10,936 bases of DNA, taken from NCBI GenBank assembly GCA_014896635.1, contig JADBKA010000154.1, positions 1-10,936 on the forward strand, written 5' to 3'. This DNA comes from Ktedonobacteraceae bacterium. Lineage in GTDB: Bacteria > Chloroflexota > Ktedonobacteria > Ktedonobacterales > Ktedonobacteraceae. Positions 1 to 6,650 of this stretch are shown in pieces. The stretch's first letter is position 1; each line of letters starts with the position of its first letter. The notes beneath the pieces were generated by a model, which saw only the letters and a program-made list of their open reading frames with translations, had not been told where the DNA came from and made no database searches. The position numbers were made by a program, and so were the translations under genes.

Positions 1-153
1 TACCCTACAGTGATCAAAGATTTTCAGGCCAGGCGAGCTGAGGGCCGGGATCGGGCGATGATCGTTTCCACTATGCAAAGACTGTGCGGGCAATTGAACA
101 CGCCTGTGACCTGGAACGAGCAAGTGGGACGCCTGGAAGTTCAGATCAGCTAG
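1..153 (+). CDS. C-terminal fragment of an unrecognised protein (runs off the left edge)
   Basis: Frame 1 is open from the first base to a TAG at 151-153, giving the last 50 residues of a protein whose start lies outside the window. The peptide ends in ...TPVTWNEQVGRLEVQIS, is fairly charged, and shows no membrane segment or zinc motif. The D-x4-R...TP pattern faintly recalls the C-terminus of ketopantoate-reductase-type dehydrogenases, but that is too weak to assign. Codon use and amino-acid balance look like real coding sequence, and the stop falls just before a strong promoter, as expected at a gene end. Function unknown. Confidence 0.5.
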   Translation, partial: YPTVIKDFQARRAEGRDRAMIVSTMQRLCGQLNTPVTWNEQVGRLEVQIS

Positions 154-189
154 ATTCTGAGCGAGCCGGGAAATTGGTCAGTAGAAGGC

Positions 190-218
190 TTGACAGGAAG
201 GGACAAATCCGCTATTAT
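190..218 (+). promoter_or_regulatory. Sigma-70-type promoter of tRNA-Asp
   Basis: The -35 box TTGACA (190-195) and -10 box TATTAT (213-218) are separated by exactly 17 bp. Transcription would start near 225, about 30 bp before the tRNA-Asp gene. This is a near-consensus housekeeping promoter, appropriate for a tRNA. Confidence 0.8.
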
Positions 219-256
219 TCTATTGCGTGAGCGGCGCTTATAGAGAGTCGTCACGA

Positions 257-330
257 GGAGCCGTGGTGTAGTGGTCTAACATGCCTGCCTGTCACGCAGG
301 AGATCGCGGGTTCGAATCCCGTCGGTTCCG
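257..330 (+). tRNA. tRNA-Asp (GTC anticodon)
   Basis: A full cloverleaf can be folded by eye. The acceptor stem GGAGCCG (257-263) pairs with CGGTTCC (323-329), with one G-T pair and discriminator G330. The anticodon stem CCTGC (284-288) pairs with GCAGG (296-300) around the loop CTGTCAC, with anticodon GTC at 291-293. The T arm has the canonical TTCGAAT loop at 311-317. No CCA is encoded at the 3' end. tRNA 3' ends are common integration sites, and the next genes look like an element's replication module, so this may be an attachment site; no second copy of the 3' end is present in the window. Confidence 0.95.
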
Positions 331-339
331 CCGCTGACA

Positions 340-597
340 ATGCCCCAGAGGGATTCCGTGACACACCGCCGGAATCCCTCTACTGTTTCTCGTTCCCCCA
401 GAGATCAGCGCCGCCCCGGCCCCGCCAATCCCCGCTATGGCATACCCCCGCAGCACTGGCCCGATGTACTGCACCGTCTCCAGCAGGGCGAATCGCTCCG
501 CCAGGTCGCCAGAGTCTACAACGTCTCCTACCAGACTGTCTGGCGCATCCAGGAGACAGCCCGCAAACAGCAGCAGGCAGAGGGAGGCGAAGCATGA
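340..597 (+). CDS. Small helix-turn-helix protein (resolvase-type HTH)
   Basis: An 85-residue basic protein. Residues 50-70 (GESLRQVARVYNVSYQTVWRI) match the HTH of the Hin/resolvase C-terminal type: G-x-S-x-R-x-V/I-A, then a turn at N-V-S and a recognition helix. The first about 40 residues are Arg/Pro-rich and probably disordered; the last 12 are Gln/Glu-rich. The ATG at 340 has no Shine-Dalgarno, and the tRNA hairpin lies in its first codons. A GTG at 358 is the only other in-frame start I see, so the start is uncertain. The stop overlaps the next start as ATGA, indicating translational coupling to the primase-polymerase. It probably binds DNA as a regulator or replication accessory of that module (inference). 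Confidence 0.6.
   Translation: MPQRDSVTHRRNPSTVSRSPRDQRRPGPANPRYGIPPQHWPDVLHRLQQGESLRQVARVYNVSYQTVWRIQETARKQQQAEGGEA
347..381 (+). terminator. Perfect 12-bp hairpin just after tRNA-Asp, possible terminator
   Basis: AGAGGGATTCCG (347-358) and CGGAATCCCTCT (370-381) form a perfect stem around an 11-nt loop, followed by a T-rich but interrupted tract (TGTTTCTCGTT). It lies 17 nt after the tRNA and is probably its terminator or processing hairpin. It also sits inside the first codons of the annotated HTH gene, which casts doubt on that gene's start or implies that translation is affected by the hairpin. Confidence 0.5.
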
Positions 598-2861
598 CCG
601 CCTTCCTGCACCCACAGCCTCCTACCATCCCGCTGCAATTGCAAGCCGGGCAGCGTCATGTCATCTGGAAGCCCGAACCGCGCGGCGACAAAATCGCCAA
701 GACGCCCTACAATGCCCACGCCTACCTGCAATCCGGCAAACTCTTTAAAGCCAGCGCCACCAACGAGCAATCCTGGTCTACTTTTCCACAGGCCGTGAAA
801 GCCTACGAGCAATGCAACGCCGGCGGCATCGGACGAGTGCTCGGCGACGGGATCATGCTCACCGACATTGATCACTGTTTCAACCGCGAGACACAGGAGC
901 TGCACCCGGCAGCCCTGGAGATTCTCTCACTCTTCCAGCAGACCTACACCGAACTCTCACCATCAGGAAACGGCATTCACATTTTTTCCCTGGCCCGGCT
1001 GCCAGAGAGAGCCGGCAACGTCTTCCACTACAAGGGCCTCAAGATCGAACTCTACAACGCCGGACGCTATAGCACGCTCACAGGTATTCCCATCCCCGGC
1101 ATTCCTTATACTCCAGAGGTCCGGGAGCAACAATCTCAGGTGTTTACGCTGATCGACATGCTCACCCGCCAAACCGGTGAGAACACTGGTGTGTGTGTGT
1201 GTGTGTCGCCGCCGGCTCCGGCAGGCACTGGGATCAGAGCCAGCGCACACAACCCGGCGCACCCGGCAAGGACGAAGCGCGATCCTGCCGGCACGCTCCC
1301 GCCAGCCAATCCCGGCGATCTGGACCCGCAGTACCGGCGGCGATCTGGACCCGCAGCGCCGGCAATCCGCGAGGAAGATCTCTCGCCCTCAGACCAGCTT
1401 GTGCTGGAGCGGGCGCGGTCGGCCAGGAACCGCGAGACGTTCTGGACACTGTGGAACGGCGGCGAACCGCAGACACGCCGCCGCAGAGACCAGAGTCTGA
1501 GCGCCGGCGACTTCGCGCTGATCCTGCTGCTGCTCTACTGGACCGGCGATAGCGCGACCAATGATTGCAGCGCCCAGGTCGAGCGACTCTTCAAGGCGTC
1601 CAGGCGCTACCGACCAGAGCAGCATGAGAAGATCAGTGCCAGACGATGCTATACGAATCTGCAACTCTCCATCTACCAGGCGCGCTGCAAGAGATACGGC
1701 GTCATCGAGCCCTCGCGCCAGCCAGAACCGGAACCGCCACCGGCACAACCAGGCGGACGACAACGCCAGCCAGCGCGCCAGGCACCTGTAGAGGAGAGTA
1801 AGCGCCGGCGCTACGAGGTCATCAACTACCTTTACGAATGGATGTCGCGGGACTTCGATCAGGAGGCTCGCACCGCCGAATTGCGCCAGTATGCACAGCA
1901 AACGAAAGCGGAGATCACCAAACACTTTAACCAGACCAGTCGAGCATTGTACGTCGCAGGATTGCCGCCAGGCGTCGGCAAAAGTCACGCATTCGGCGAG
2001 CTTTGCGACGAATACAACATCGCTGTTCTTGTTCCTCGCCACGAGCTGGCCGATGGCGTTGCTGGCTACAAAAAGCAGCGCCGCATCGTGACCGCGAACG
2101 CTGACAACTGCCCTGACCACGAGAAGCATCACCGGATCGCGGCCCTGGGCTACAACACCAGGCCCGTACATAAGGCCCACGCCGAGCCGTGCGACTACAT
2201 TCGCCAATTCGAGGAACACGGCAGCGCGATCTACCAGACAGCGCACAGTGAGACCTGCTATGTCAGCCAGCACGACGGCATCATCATCGAGGAGTTCAAC
2301 CTGCCCGACTGGATACACGAGCGCCGGTATACTGTTGAACGTCTGGCAAAGGCAGCGCACCAGTTCGCAACCGAAGCTCCAGCCAGCCGATACCTTGTGG
2401 CATGGCAGGCCACATTGACCGACTTCGCACACGAACACGGACCCGGCAGCTACCAGGGCCGGGCCGTGCTCGACAAGCTGAACAAGCATCTTCGTGGGGG
2501 ATTGGCCTCACTGCTGGGTTTGCTGAGCAAAGACTATCACGCAACCGACGCGCACCCCTGGCCGAAGAGCCTGGAAGACGAGGCCGAGCTGCCAGAAGTC
2601 GTGCTCCCTACACTTTTCTCCTCTGTCATGGCGGAGCTGGTGAAGTGGCAGCGCAGGACCGACGATTTTAATAGCTGCATCCGTGTGGTAGTGGACGAAA
2701 AGAAACAGGCCAGACTCTTCATCACCACACCCCGACGCATTAACCAGACCAGGGCGGACGGCAGCGCCGCCGCGTTGGCAATGGCTGATGCAACAGTGAA
2801 CCGCGAGATCCTGGAACGCTGGTACGGCGGTCAGGTCACTATCGAAAGGCGCGCGGTCTGA
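594..2861 (+). CDS. Primase-polymerase fused to a truncated P-loop ATPase/helicase
   Basis: A 755-residue replication protein. Residues about 15-170 are an archaeo-eukaryotic primase-like (prim-pol) domain: DxD at 91-93 (TDIDHC), SPSGNGIH at 122-129 and IELYNAGRYSTLTG at 151-164 fit its catalytic motifs. Residues about 263-365 resemble the helical domain after prim-pol in NrS-1-type polymerases (WTGD, VERLFKASRRYRPEQHEK). A P-loop domain follows, with Walker A GLPPGVGKS at 456-464, a motif-Ia-like LVPRHELA at 479-486 and a Walker-B-like DGIIIEEFNL at 561-570. The ORF stops just after a DAT-containing segment (730-735), where a second RecA-like lobe would be expected, so the C-terminus seems lost. 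The start is well supported: GGGAGG six bases upstream of the ATG and an ATGA overlap with the HTH gene. The 190-262 linker is low-complexity and carries a GT repeat and a 25-bp duplication. It probably served replication of an integrated plasmid or phage-satellite-like element (inference). Confidence 0.8.
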   Translation: MTAFLHPQPPTIPLQLQAGQRHVIWKPEPRGDKIAKTPYNAHAYLQSGKLFKASATNEQSWSTFPQAVKAYEQCNAGGIGRVLGDGIMLTDIDHCFNRETQELHPAALEILSLFQQTYTELSPSGNGIHIFSLARLPERAGNVFHYKGLKIELYNAGRYSTLTGIPIPGIPYTPEVREQQSQVFTLIDMLTRQTGENTGVCVCVSPPAPAGTGIRASAHNPAHPARTKRDPAGTLPPANPGDLDPQYRRRSGPAAPAIREEDLSPSDQLVLERARSARNRETFWTLWNGGEPQTRRRRDQSLSAGDFALILLLLYWTGDSATNDCSAQVERLFKASRRYRPEQHEKISARRCYTNLQLSIYQARCKRYGVIEPSRQPEPEPPPAQPGGRQRQPARQAPVEESKRRRYEVINYLYEWMSRDFDQEARTAELRQYAQQTKAEITKHFNQTSRALYVAGLPPGVGKSHAFGELCDEYNIAVLVPRHELADGVAGYKKQRRIVTANADNCPDHEKHHRIAALGYNTRPVHKAHAEPCDYIRQFEEHGSAIYQTAHSETCYVSQHDGIIIEEFNLPDWIHERRYTVERLAKAAHQFATEAPASRYLVAWQATLTDFAHEHGPGSYQGRAVLDKLNKHLRGGLASLLGLLSKDYHATDAHPWPKSLEDEAELPEVVLPTLFSSVMAELVKWQRRTDDFNSCIRVVVDEKKQARLFITTPRRINQTRADGSAAALAMADATVNREILERWYGGQVTIERRAV
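1189..1206 (+). repeat. (GT)9 dinucleotide repeat inside the primase-helicase gene
   Basis: Nine uninterrupted GT units encode the odd Val-Cys-Val-Cys-Val run at about residues 200-204, at the boundary between the prim-pol domain and the linker. Dinucleotide tracts slip during replication, and a gain or loss of one unit would shift the frame and leave only the prim-pol domain. Confidence 0.9.
1313..1362 (+). repeat. 25-bp tandem duplication in the primase linker
   Basis: Two adjacent copies at 1313-1337 and 1338-1362 share the core CGGCGATCTGGACCCGCAG and differ at only two positions near the end (TA versus CG). The period of 25 is not a multiple of three, so the copies are read in different frames (GDLDPQYR, then RRSGPAAPA). 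Confidence 0.9.
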
Positions 2862-3691
2862 TAGTCGCGTGCATCTTGCCCGCCTGTGAATGCGGTGGTG
2901 TTCTTCACCAGGATGTTGACCAGGCAACAGGGACCGGCAAGATCGAACGCGGGGATATTCCCCCCTGGGCCGGGGCTGACCGCGTGGGCGCTCACGCTGG
3001 CGTGTCCATTGCTCTCAAAGGTGCCTGCCGGGATGATCGCGTCTTGATCGGTCACGATCTGCACCCCGCTCTTGCTCACCAGCAGGGTACCAGCCGGGAC
3101 GGTTTGGGCGTAGAGGGCCGCATTGTAAAAGGTGAGGGGGCCATGTGCTGCCTGTGCGTCCTGGTGGTGCGTGCCGGTCGTGGCGACGGTAGTTGCCTGG
3201 CTCATGCTGACCGGGGCCAGCATCCGTCCGGGGATGGTTCCCGGCTCGGCATGCTGGTCCTGGCTGATCGTCACGGAACGGGTGAGACGCACCTGCTCGG
3301 CTGCCGGGATGATCGTCACGGTGACAACCGGGGGAAGTAGCGGGAGGATGATAAACACCACAGCCAGTACAACCGCGCTTACCAGGGCAAGACTCGCACC
3401 GATGACAGAGGCAGGGAGTACGCGTGTGCGTGCTTGCGGTTGCTGCTTGCTCGCTTCATCGTACTCGCGGTTTTGCTCGCTCTGCTGCTCGCTCGCTTCC
3501 GTCTGCTCGTCCTGGAGGGGGTCGCTGCTCGGCTCCTGCTCGCTCTCGGCTCCCTGCTCGTAAATGTGCACATCGACCAGGCGCGTTGCTCGCTCGGCGC
3601 TGTCGTCCGTGCTCGCACCGGCAACAGGCGGGTGTTGCCCGTTGTACTGCCTCAAGAGGTCGTCGAGTTCGTCTTGGACATCTTTCCTCAT
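2831..3691 (-). CDS. Baseplate-J-like membrane-anchored protein, C-terminally truncated
   Basis: 286 residues from the preferred ATG at 3691, which has AGGAAG six bases upstream. A longer reading from GTG at 3730 has its purine-rich tract too close to the start. Residues 1-87 are hydrophilic, acidic and Gln/Glu-rich (about 44-87). One strong transmembrane segment follows at about 94-120. The exported remainder has a baseplate J/gp47-like beta-rich pattern (HGPLTFYNAALYAQTVPAGT, VTDQDAIIPAG, GPGGNIPAFDLAGPCC, TTAFTGGQDARDYQT). As I remember Ktedonobacterial members, they continue well past the GGQ-ARD-QT segment; here eight unrelated residues (ARLSIVT plus the shift point) and a stop follow. 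The 3' end overlaps the convergent primase-helicase gene by 31 bp, and both genes appear cut at the same place. It lies 55 bp after the winged-helix gene and is probably co-transcribed with it. Probably a pseudogene-like remnant. Confidence 0.65.
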   Translation of the reverse strand: MRKDVQDELDDLLRQYNGQHPPVAGASTDDSAERATRLVDVHIYEQGAESEQEPSSDPLQDEQTEASEQQSEQNREYDEASKQQPQARTRVLPASVIGASLALVSAVVLAVVFIILPLLPPVVTVTIIPAAEQVRLTRSVTISQDQHAEPGTIPGRMLAPVSMSQATTVATTGTHHQDAQAAHGPLTFYNAALYAQTVPAGTLLVSKSGVQIVTDQDAIIPAGTFESNGHASVSAHAVSPGPGGNIPAFDLAGPCCLVNILVKNTTAFTGGQDARDYQTARLSIVT

Positions 3692-3746
3692 GGGTAGCTT
3701 CCTCATGGAACAGGGGAAGAGTGGGAACACTCCTCCCCCTCTCTGG

Positions 3747-4597
3747 TTACTGCTGGGTCAAAATCGTACAGGGACAGACGACAAAATCAAACACGCCGCT
3801 ATCCTCCCGTAGCTTCTCGCGAAACTCCGGGGGGACGGTGCCCTCAACGGACAAAAACAGAAACCCCTGCCGCTCCTTGTGGGTGATGCCATAGAGCAGC
3901 GTTTTCGTCGCTTGCTTGCCAAGAAACCAGTCTTCGAGTTCGGTGACAAGGGATTGCACCTCGCGGGGCGCTGCTCGCGCAAAGCCGCCTCAATCACCAG
4001 CGCCACGAGCAGGTCCACATCCAGCCACACCAGCGGCGCACCTGCCAGTCGATAGCCAGGGCCGCTGTCGCGGTGATTTTTGACGTAGGAGATGACCCGT
4101 TTGCGCAGTCCCTCCTGCCCGGCGAGATCAGAGGGACAGAGCAAATTGCGCAGAATGCTGACCACGTTATCCATGCGCACCAGCCTGCGTTCCCAGCCTT
4201 CCTCTTCGTCTTCTGTGGCGTACTTGTCGCGGCGCAGGCGCGGCAGATGTTCGGCGAGCCAGTCCCTGGCGGCGTAGTGCTGCGGCAGGCTCACCAGGAT
4301 CTTGAGCAGCGTGAGGGCGGTGGTGCTGCCTTTAGGACACTGGTGCGGGAGTATGGTCCGATAGCGTCCCTGCGGCGTCGCGGTGGTCTCAGCAGAATCA
4401 GAGGCGTCAGAGGCATCAGAGACGTCGGGGAGGATGACCTCCTGCAAAACGTGTAGCTTCAAACCGCCACAGGTCGTGATGCGGACCAGCGGGGTCGGGA
4501 TGGCGGGGCGATCCTCTTGCGGGAGCAAGTGAAGCGGAAAGGTGGCGCTCTCGCTTTCCTCGCGCGCCTGCGAGGTGTCTGGCGGGTTCATCTTCAT
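3747..4597 (-). pseudogene. SARP-like winged-helix regulator gene with a frameshift
   Basis: The N-terminal frame from ATG 4597 reads about 211 sensible residues. PLVRITTCGGLKLHV (36-50), the LTLLKILVSLPQHYAARDWLAEHLP region (95-119), MDNVVSILRNLLCP (142-155) and SGPGYRLAGAPLVWLDVDLL (178-197) match the layout of OmpR/SARP-type winged-helix domains of Ktedonobacteria. After EAALREQRP the frame turns into implausible Arg/Ser-rich sequence, while the neighbouring frame continues with EVQSLVTELEDWFLGKQ... to a TAA at 3747-3749. Adding one base to the G4 run at 3965-3968 would join the two into a 283-residue protein. Alternatively the join is a small deletion between two genes, since the tail is not typical of SARP proteins. 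A GAGGA tract precedes the ATG. An SDASDASDS run lies at 60-68. The function of the tail is unknown. Confidence 0.55.
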
Positions 4598-4997
4598 CGG
4601 CTATGTTCCTCTCCTCTCTTCCTCTTGTGTGATCGCTGGCTACTGCCGGTCTGTGGCTGGTCTATACGCTTTGTGGCGGCTTTCAAACGGAGAAAGCGTT
4701 TGCTGGACCGCACAGAAAAATGCTCGGATACCGCTTCTCAGTAGAACACAACGAGAGCCTGTGATGCCTCATGCGTCTGACAGCATGACGGCGTGATCGC
4801 ATGGATCGAACCGTAGCGGTCCGCTTCGCGTGCTGCATGCCGTTGGCTCTCACGTGCTGAAGCGGAGCATGTCTCTCTTGCCTGTATCGTAGGGTAAGGA
4901 ACTCCTGCTCTGCTCCTGTTCAGATGGGGAAAGGCTCCCGCTGTACTCCTGCTACGACGGGGAAGGCTCCTCTCTTTTTTGTTCGATGTTGAGTGCC
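4598..4997. other. Intergenic stretch of about 400 bp without a convincing gene
   Basis: It lies downstream of the MBL hydrolase gene and upstream of the minus-strand winged-helix gene. I found no ORF with a credible start, no tRNA and no clean promoter or terminator. Visible structure is minor: a 6-bp hairpin CAAACG/CGTTTG at 4684-4702 and two similar GGGGAA(A)GGCTCC segments between about 4926 and 4970. The minus-strand operon must be transcribed from here, but I cannot place its promoter. Confidence 0.5.
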
Positions 4998-5783
4998 TTA
5001 TGCATCCAGAGCCACCGGCTGCCCCGGCGGCAAAAAGCGAAGTCGTTTCTCCAGTCCAGCCGCTCGAAAGGCCTGCTCGATCTCTGTACGCCCTTCGGTA
5101 TAGTGCGCCCATCCCTCGAAATGAATGGGAATGATGATCGCCTCCCCCAGCGTTTGTGCCAACTGCACACCATCGGTCGCCGTGAGCGTGAGATGGACTG
5201 GACCGTACACGCTGGCCTGGGCCGCCCCGAAGTGCAGCACCGCTATTGCGACCGGGCAACGCCGGGGGATCTCCCTGAGGCCATCGAAAAACACGGTGTC
5301 CCCCGACACATAAAGCGCGCCGTGACGTGCTCCCTCCCACTCCACTATCCAGCCATTCACATCGCCGAGCATGCCCAGAACTTCCTCCGGCCCATGATGG
5401 GCCGGGACCGCTGTGATACGAACACGCCGACCGTCTGTTCCCACCAGCTCAATGCTCTCCCAGTTCTCCAGGCCGCGCGCGCCGTTCCCCAGCCGTGACG
5501 CTCCTGCCGGCGTGGTCAGCACATGCCGCGCCTGTGACAAAGAGGCGCGACCGGTTTCATCGAGATTATCAGGATGTTGATCGTGGCTGATCAGAGCCAC
5601 GTCGACCGGTCCAACCTCAGAGACGCTGAGCGCCGGGTCAATGAATTTCGTCGTTTTTTCGTACTGGCTTCCTGCCGGATCAAACGTTGGATCGGTCAGG
5701 ATGCGGAACTCGCCGATTTCAAGAAGGGTAGTTGGACCGCCAATATGCGTGATGCGCACACGATCACTGGCCTGCTGACTCAT
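4998..5783 (-). CDS. Metallo-beta-lactamase-fold hydrolase (UlaG-like, COG2220 type)
   Basis: 261 residues from the ATG at 5783, chosen because AGGAGG lies six bases upstream. The frame extends 26 codons further, but that leader is basic, has no ribosome site and falls outside the family. Metal-site motifs are visible: SHDQHPDNLD at 66-75 (a variant HxxxHxD; family members usually have SHDHHDNLD), AHH at 128-130, SGDT at 160-163 and HFEGW at 221-225. The N-terminus (RITHIGGPTTLLEIGEFRILTDPTFD) is typical of the family. No signal peptide, so a cytoplasmic, metal-dependent hydrolase; the substrate cannot be read from the sequence. It is divergent from the CGNR regulator and shares its control region, so that regulator plausibly governs it. 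Confidence 0.85.
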   Translation of the reverse strand: MSQQASDRVRITHIGGPTTLLEIGEFRILTDPTFDPAGSQYEKTTKFIDPALSVSEVGPVDVALISHDQHPDNLDETGRASLSQARHVLTTPAGASRLGNGARGLENWESIELVGTDGRRVRITAVPAHHGPEEVLGMLGDVNGWIVEWEGARHGALYVSGDTVFFDGLREIPRRCPVAIAVLHFGAAQASVYGPVHLTLTATDGVQLAQTLGEAIIIPIHFEGWAHYTEGRTEIEQAFRAAGLEKRLRFLPPGQPVALDA

Positions 5784-5871
5784 GCTCTTCCTCCTCTGCT
5801 GGTCTTTCCCCGGTCTCCCTCCGGTCTCCCAGGAGAGACGGAGACTTTTCCTGTTCTTCATATATACGTAT

Positions 5872-5901
5872 CTAAGATAATTTTGATACCTATATTCTTA
5901 G
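5872..5901. promoter_or_regulatory. Candidate operator (inverted repeat) at the MBL promoter
   Basis: CTAAGA (5872-5877) and TCTTAG (5896-5901) form an inverted repeat that touches the minus-strand -10 box and covers its start point. A palindromic TACGTA occurs at 5865-5870 and again at 5941-5946, the latter overlapping the plus-strand -10 box. These are plausible regulator sites; binding is not shown. Confidence 0.35.
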
Positions 5902-5928
5902 TATAGTCAGTGAAAATATCCTTGTCAA
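5900..5928 (-). promoter_or_regulatory. Promoter of the MBL hydrolase gene
   Basis: On the minus strand, TTGACA (5928-5923) and TATACT (5905-5900) are separated by 17 bp, close to the sigma-70 consensus. Transcription would start near 5893, giving a 5' leader of about 110 nt. Its -35 box overlaps that of the opposite promoter. Confidence 0.8.
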
Positions 5929-5950
5929 GATGGAAATAGCTACGTATAAT
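5922..5950 (+). promoter_or_regulatory. Promoter of the CGNR regulator operon
   Basis: TTGTCA (5922-5927) and TATAAT (5945-5950) are 17 bp apart. Transcription would start near 5957, about 50 bp before the ATG at 6006. The -35 hexamer overlaps the minus-strand promoter's -35 box by five bases, so only one polymerase could occupy the site at a time. Confidence 0.8.
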
Positions 5951-6005
5951 AAAGAGAGGAAACAGGGTTCAACCACAGATCAGAGCGAGGCCGGGAGGCA
6001 CAGAG

Positions 6006-6650
6006 ATGGGAAAAAAGAGAACGCTTCAGTGGCAAGGGAATGCAGAACAGGTGTCAGGCGAACAACAATCCTTTGTCTTTCGCGGGGGGAATCTCGCCCT
6101 TGACCTTGTCAATACGGAAGTCATGGTGCGCGGGAAAAGAATCGACTTGCTCCAGACCCCTCAGGATGCCAACCAATGGTGGGAGAAGGCTCTGCAAGCT
6201 CATCCCTCCCTCTCACAAGAAGGAGAGCAGGGAGGGCAGGTGGAGTGGGATGAGCGCCAGCTCCGAGTGCTGCACGCTTTGCGCACCATCCTGCGTGATC
6301 TCTTTGAAAACATTGCAGCTCACCGTCGAGCGGACAACACGACTGTACAAGAACTGAATGCCTTTCTGCGCGAAGGGTATTACGCGCTCGAAGTTTCCCC
6401 GGAAGGGACGCCGTCTGCCGTCTACCGGACACGCCAGGACGGGCGTGTTTCAGCCGTTGTGACCATTGCTTTTGCCGCCTTCCGTTTGTTGACAGAGCAA
6501 GATCTCCGTCGGTTGCGTACCTGCCGGAATGACCGATGCATCCTGCTCTTTTACGATACTACCAGAAGCGCCACGCGGCACTGGTGCAGCGTGGCATGCA
6601 CCAATCGAGCACGATCCATCCAAAACTACCGACGAGCAAAAGGAAAGTGA
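6006..6650 (+). CDS. CGNR-type zinc-finger protein with ABATE domain
   Basis: 214 residues; GGGAGG lies seven bases before the ATG. The N-terminal part (FRGGNLALDLVNTE at 25-38, through about residue 165) fits the ABATE/stress-response domain. The C-terminal 50 residues fit the CGNR zinc finger: Cys173 and Cys178 (CRNDRC), FYDTTRSATRHWC ending at Cys194, then Cys198 in CTNRARSIQNYRR. The CGNR tetrapeptide is CTNR here, but the four Cys ligands are present. Members are presumed DNA-binding transcription regulators. It heads a two-gene unit with a near-consensus promoter and faces the MBL hydrolase gene across a short shared control region, so regulation of itself and that gene is likely (inference). 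Confidence 0.85.
   Translation: MGKKRTLQWQGNAEQVSGEQQSFVFRGGNLALDLVNTEVMVRGKRIDLLQTPQDANQWWEKALQAHPSLSQEGEQGGQVEWDERQLRVLHALRTILRDLFENIAAHRRADNTTVQELNAFLREGYYALEVSPEGTPSAVYRTRQDGRVSAVVTIAFAAFRLLTEQDLRRLRTCRNDRCILLFYDTTRSATRHWCSVACTNRARSIQNYRRAKGK

Noticed and set aside
1389..2489. A 366-codon open frame on the minus strand opposite the primase-helicase gene
   Set aside because: It is antisense to a gene with clear prim-pol and Walker motifs, has no recognisable domain, and arises from GC-rich codon use.
2876..3697. Several plus-strand open frames opposite the baseplate-J-like gene
   Set aside because: Compositionally odd and antisense to a protein with a clear membrane segment and family motifs.
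4660..4690. Promoter TTGAAA/TATAGA for the minus-strand winged-helix gene
   Set aside because: The spacer is only about 14 bp, too short for a normal sigma-70 promoter.
4805..4835. A tRNA-like T-loop (GGTTCGATCC on the minus strand)
   Set aside because: No T stem, anticodon arm or acceptor stem can be formed around it.
4738..5340. A 200-codon minus-strand frame overlapping the MBL hydrolase
   Set aside because: Gly/Arg/Ser-rich shadow of the hydrolase in another frame; no ribosome site or domain.
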